NCBI RefSeq assembly: GCF_001512285.1
Contig: NZ_LNUV01000003.1
Span: forward strand, 718,059-782,058
Length of the DNA: 64,000 nt
DNA from: Arthrobacter sp. EpRS71
GTDB taxonomy: Bacteria > Actinomycetota > Actinomycetes > Actinomycetales > Micrococcaceae
Direction: 5' to 3'
Each line of letters begins with the position of its first letter. Position 1 is the stretch's first letter. A model generated the notes under the pieces. The model was not told where the DNA came from, searched no databases, and worked only from the letters and a program-made list of their open reading frames with translations. This document shows, one piece after another, positions 60,526 to 64,000 of this stretch. The position numbers and the translations under genes were made by a program.

Positions 60526-60690
60526 GGGAAATCCTCACTGCTGAAAGCTGATGGTGCTCCGGACCCTTTCAACGTACGCGCGGGAGCGGCGCAGCAATCG
60601 AGGATGAGGTTAACGGAGGGCGAAGTTTGGGAGCCGTTTTCTGCTGACTAAGATTGAACAGATATCCTCCTGCCGAAAGTAGCCCTGCGC

Positions 60691-63600
60691 ATGCCGTCCC
60701 ACACAGACGAAAACTGGGAACTGGCCATTCAGACTCCTGCCATCACGGACCGCTCGCTCGCGGCCGGACTGGCTTATGCCATGGGCAGCCGCGTGAACGG
60801 TATTACTTTCGACGCCGCCACGGGCCTCCTGATGGGCAAGGTTCGCGGCACCGGTCCGCAGCCGTATTCGACGTCGGCAAAACTGGTTCGCAAGCCCAGC
60901 GGCTGGAGCTGCACTGTGGGTATTTGCAGCTGCCCGGTCCGGAAGGACTGCAAGCATGTGGCCGCGTTGCTCTTCACTGCGGAGGACCACCCCACCATTC
61001 GCGCCCAGCTCCTCTCCCAGGCCCCCGGGATCCAGACGTCACGCGCAGGTTCAGGGCAACAGGGCAGTGCCGCCCGTCCTGCCTGGGAACAAGCCCTCAA
61101 CAGGCTGATCACCAAGCCCGGCACAGCACCCAGCGCTGCGGGCATCCAGCTGGCGCTTCAGTTCGAAGTGGAAGAGCCCGCGGCCCACTTCTCCTACACA
61201 GGCCGACGCGATCCCCTGCGCAGTGTCCGCCAGCTCAAAGCGCGCCCGGTCATGATGGGCGCCAAGGGCAAATGGATCCGCGGCGACGTCTCCTGGAACA
61301 ACCTCAGCTATGTCAGCTTCCGGCGTGAATTCAACGAGGTCCACGTCGAATGGCTTCAGACTTTCCTGGCTGCCCACGGTTCAAGCAACGGCCGGCAGCA
61401 ACCCTCCGGGGCCATGTGGTTGAGCCTGAACGATTTCGCGGCCAAAAACCTCTGGACCCTCCTCGCGGAGGCCACCAAAGCCGGCATCCCGCTCATTCAC
61501 TCCGCCGGTAGCGAGCCTGTCCGCGTCGAGACGCAACCCGCCGTCGTCGGACTCAGTTTGGCGCGCCTGGCCACCCATCCGGACACCGCAAAACATGAAG
61601 CGCCCGACGGCGGCCTGCAGCTCGCGCCGTCAGTGACCCTGGGTGGGGAAGCCGTGGATCCCGGATCCGTGGGTTTCCTGGGCAAGCCGGCCAACGGAAT
61701 CTTCTTCACCCACTCCGGGGAAACCCTGCCGGGCGTGCCCCAGCAGAAGAACCTCATCACGCTCGCCCCTATGGACGGGGGCATCAGTGATGAGTTGCTG
61801 GAGTTCGTCATGGACGGCGACACACTTCAGATCCCGGCGGAGGACGAAAGCCGGTTCCTGACCTCGTTCTACCCGAAGCTGCGGCAATCCACGCCCGTGC
61901 AGGCTGCGGATGAATCGGTGGAGCTGCCCACGCTGGCTGTCCCCACGCTGTCACTGCTGGCCAACTACGGCACGGACCACAAAGTGCGGCTGCACTGGGA
62001 ATGGCACTACAAATCGGGCACCCTTGTCACCGCCCAGCCCTTGTGGCGGCACCCGGACGACCGCGGCTACCGCGATGACCTTGAAGAAGCCCGGATCCTG
62101 GAGTCGCTGGGGAGGCCGTGGGACGTGGTGCCCGCGCTCGCCGAATCGGCAACGGGCGGCTGGGGTGCGCCCCGAATAGCTGCCTCCGCTGAGCTCAGTG
62201 GCCTGGACACACTGGCGTTCACCGAAGAGGTGCTGCCAGCGCTTAAGGAGCTGCCGGACGTGGTGGTGGAAACCTCCGGCGACATCGCCGATTACCGTGA
62301 GGCCGCCGAAGCGCCCGTGGTGTCCATTTCCACGAAGGAAACGGCAAGCGGCGACTGGTTCGACCTCGGCATCGTGATCACCCTCGAAGGCGAACCCGTG
62401 TCCTTCGCTGCTGTCTTCTCCGCGCTTGCCGCCGGGATGAGCCGCATGCTGCTGCCCAGCGGCGCCTACTTCTCACTGGATCTTCCCGAGTTGCACCAGC
62501 TCCGGGCCCTGATTGACGAGGCCCGGTCCTTGCAGGACAACCCGGACAACAAGGACGGCACCCTGCAGATCAGCCGCTTCCAGGCAGGCCTCTGGGACGA
62601 GCTGGCGCAGTTGGGGATCGTGGACGAACAGGCCGCCGCGTGGCGCGAGGCCGTGGGTGGACTGCTCGACGACGGCGTGACCGGGCTTCCCCTCCCGGCG
62701 GGACTTAACGCTGAGCTGCGTCCGTATCAGCTTGAAGGTTTCAACTGGCTCAGCTTCCTGTACAAGCACAGCCTCGGCGGCGTGCTGGCTGACGACATGG
62801 GCCTGGGTAAAACCGTGCAGGCCATCGCGCTGATCTGTGCGGCGAAGGACTTGGCTGCGGAAACGGCTGCCGCTGCCCAGGGTGATTCTTCCGAGGTGAC
62901 CCCGCGGGCTCCGTTCCTTGTAGTGGCCCCCACCAGTGTGGTGAGCAACTGGGCGGCTGAAGCGCAGCGCTTTGCCCCGGGCCTGGTGGTACGGACCGTC
63001 GGCGAAACCTTTGCCAAGAGCGGCCAGTCCCCTGCCGAAGCGTTGGCGGCTGCCGACGTCGTGATTACCTCCTACGCCCTGTTCCGCATTGATTACGATG
63101 CCTACGCCTCCTTCCAATGGGCGGGGCTGATGCTCGATGAGGCGCAGTTTGTGAAGAACCACCAATCCAAGGCGTACCAGTGCGCTCGCAAGCTGCCGGC
63201 CCGCTTCAAGCTGGCTATCACGGGTACCCCGTTGGAGAACAACCTCATGGAGTTCTGGGCGCTGACCTCCATTGTGGCCCCGGGATTGTTCCCGAGCCCC
63301 AAACGGTTCGCGGAGAATTACCAAAAGCCGGTGGAAAAGAACGGCGACTCCGCCCAGCTGGGCAAGCTCCGGCGTCGTGTGCGTCCGCTCATGATGCGCC
63401 GCACCAAAGAGCAGGTCATCAAGGACCTGCCGCCCAAGCAGGAACAGATCCTTGAAGTGGTGCTGAACCCGAGGCACCAAAAGGTTTACCAGACGCATCT
63501 GCAGCGCGAACGGCAGAAGATCCTGGGCTTGATCGATGATGTGAACAAGAACCGGTTCACGATTTTCCAGTCGTTGACGTTGCTGCGGCAGCTGAGCTTG

Positions 63601-64000
63601 GACGCGTCGTTGGTGGATTCGTCACTGTCCGGAGTGCGGTCCTCCAAGCTGGACGTGCTGTTCGAACAACTGGAGGACCTCATTTCGGAGGGACACCGGG
63701 CACTGATTTTCAGCCAGTTCACGGGGTTCCTGGGCAAGGTTCGCGAGCGTTTGGATGCCGAAGGCGTGGAATATTGCTACCTCGACGGCAGCACCCGCAA
63801 CCGCGGCGATGTTGTGAGCGAGTTCAAGAACGGTGCCGCTCCGGTGTTCCTGATTTCGCTGAAGGCTGGTGGCTTCGGGCTCAACCTGACCGAGGCAGAT
63901 TACGTGTTCCTGCTGGATCCCTGGTGGAACCCGGCGTCCGAGGCCCAGGCCGTGGACCGCACGCACCGTATTGGACAGGCCAGGAACGTGATGGTCTACC
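60691..64000 (+). CDS. SNF2-family helicase with SWIM zinc finger (partial at right edge)
   Basis: Starts at the ATG at 60691; stop codons precede it in frame, and it runs past the end of the window (1103 codons seen). SWIM domain: CSCPVRKDCKH (CxCx6CxH, about 78-88). An uncharacterised middle (about 110-650) precedes the Snf2 ATPase: RPYQLEGFNWLSFLYKHSLG, Walker A DDMGLGKT, PTSVVSNW, DEAQFVKN, TGTPLENN, then helicase C (FSQFTGFLGKVRERL, KAGGFGLNLTEADYVFLLDP). It uses ATP to move along DNA or remodel nucleoprotein; the bacterial role is unclear. Confidence 0.93.
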   Translation, partial: MPSHTDENWELAIQTPAITDRSLAAGLAYAMGSRVNGITFDAATGLLMGKVRGTGPQPYSTSAKLVRKPSGWSCTVGICSCPVRKDCKHVAALLFTAEDHPTIRAQLLSQAPGIQTSRAGSGQQGSAARPAWEQALNRLITKPGTAPSAAGIQLALQFEVEEPAAHFSYTGRRDPLRSVRQLKARPVMMGAKGKWIRGDVSWNNLSYVSFRREFNEVHVEWLQTFLAAHGSSNGRQQPSGAMWLSLNDFAAKNLWTLLAEATKAGIPLIHSAGSEPVRVETQPAVVGLSLARLATHPDTAKHEAPDGGLQLAPSVTLGGEAVDPGSVGFLGKPANGIFFTHSGETLPGVPQQKNLITLAPMDGGISDELLEFVMDGDTLQIPAEDESRFLTSFYPKLRQSTPVQAADESVELPTLAVPTLSLLANYGTDHKVRLHWEWHYKSGTLVTAQPLWRHPDDRGYRDDLEEARILESLGRPWDVVPALAESATGGWGAPRIAASAELSGLDTLAFTEEVLPALKELPDVVVETSGDIADYREAAEAPVVSISTKETASGDWFDLGIVITLEGEPVSFAAVFSALAAGMSRMLLPSGAYFSLDLPELHQLRALIDEARSLQDNPDNKDGTLQISRFQAGLWDELAQLGIVDEQAAAWREAVGGLLDDGVTGLPLPAGLNAELRPYQLEGFNWLSFLYKHSLGGVLADDMGLGKTVQAIALICAAKDLAAETAAAAQGDSSEVTPRAPFLVVAPTSVVSNWAAEAQRFAPGLVVRTVGETFAKSGQSPAEALAAADVVITSYALFRIDYDAYASFQWAGLMLDEAQFVKNHQSKAYQCARKLPARFKLAITGTPLENNLMEFWALTSIVAPGLFPSPKRFAENYQKPVEKNGDSAQLGKLRRRVRPLMMRRTKEQVIKDLPPKQEQILEVVLNPRHQKVYQTHLQRERQKILGLIDDVNKNRFTIFQSLTLLRQLSLDASLVDSSLSGVRSSKLDVLFEQLEDLISEGHRALIFSQFTGFLGKVRERLDAEGVEYCYLDGSTRNRGDVVSEFKNGAAPVFLISLKAGGFGLNLTEADYVFLLDPWWNPASEAQAVDRTHRIGQARNVMVY

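Overview
The window is high-GC DNA from a free-living actinobacterium. Gene content, protein sequences and the local order (purF-purM next to a DUF3073 gene, HspR-type clpB control, SoxR with an iron-sulfur cluster, AbiEi-nuclease fusions) point to the Micrococcaceae, most likely Arthrobacter or Paenarthrobacter. The genus is inferred from resemblance, not from a marker gene. I see no rRNA, tRNA or CRISPR array. Genes are dense on both strands. Many intergenic gaps carry dispersed palindromic repeats.

Layout: 1-0.8 kb, end of a calpain-type protease gene and a small partner. 0.8-4 kb, purine (urate) catabolism enzymes and a PAP2 phosphatase. 4-7.3 kb, purine synthesis (purF, purM). 7.4-10.5 kb, two tandem VOC proteins, DUF3073 and a septum-formation-domain protein. 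10.5-13.2 kb, ClpB behind an HspR-type operator. 13.9-17.0 kb, a molybdate operon (regulator, modA, modB, modC). 17.3-23.2 kb, a BBE-type flavoenzyme, DUF4031-HD, ComB-like phosphatase, a cytosolic sialidase, YccF and an SRPBCC protein.

23.2-36.6 kb looks like an acquired catabolic block. A decayed end of an IS110-family element (about 23.2 kb) lies on one side and an IS110-family element with one in-frame stop codon (35.3-36.5 kb) on the other. Between them are two loci. One is a LacI-controlled ABC importer (binding protein plus two permeases, no ATPase) co-transcribed with a fumarase/aspartase-type lyase. The other is an AsnC regulator, amino-acid permease, PLP aminotransferase and HpcH/HpaI aldolase set, suggesting uptake, transamination and retro-aldol cleavage of a hydroxy-amino acid. 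Two small unknown genes and a sigma-factor-like remnant lie next to the IS.

36.7-42.7 kb: stand-alone trpF, hutD, two SMR exporter genes preceded by what reads as a guanidine-III riboswitch, an aldo/keto reductase, an MBL-fold hydrolase and a DEAD-box helicase. 43-50.8 kb: SoxR with a divergent drug-type MFS exporter sharing a textbook SoxR box, a methyltransferase, a double-AsnC regulator divergent from an M20 amidohydrolase plus MHS transporter, and a CynX-type MFS. 50.8-64 kb: PPOX and DUF1272 proteins, trmB, a frameshifted SRPBCC gene, an ECF sigma/anti-sigma pair facing a secreted-repeat lipoprotein, an AbiEi-nuclease protein, an ABC-2 exporter, a DMP19-like protein and a SWIM/SNF2 helicase that runs off the right edge.
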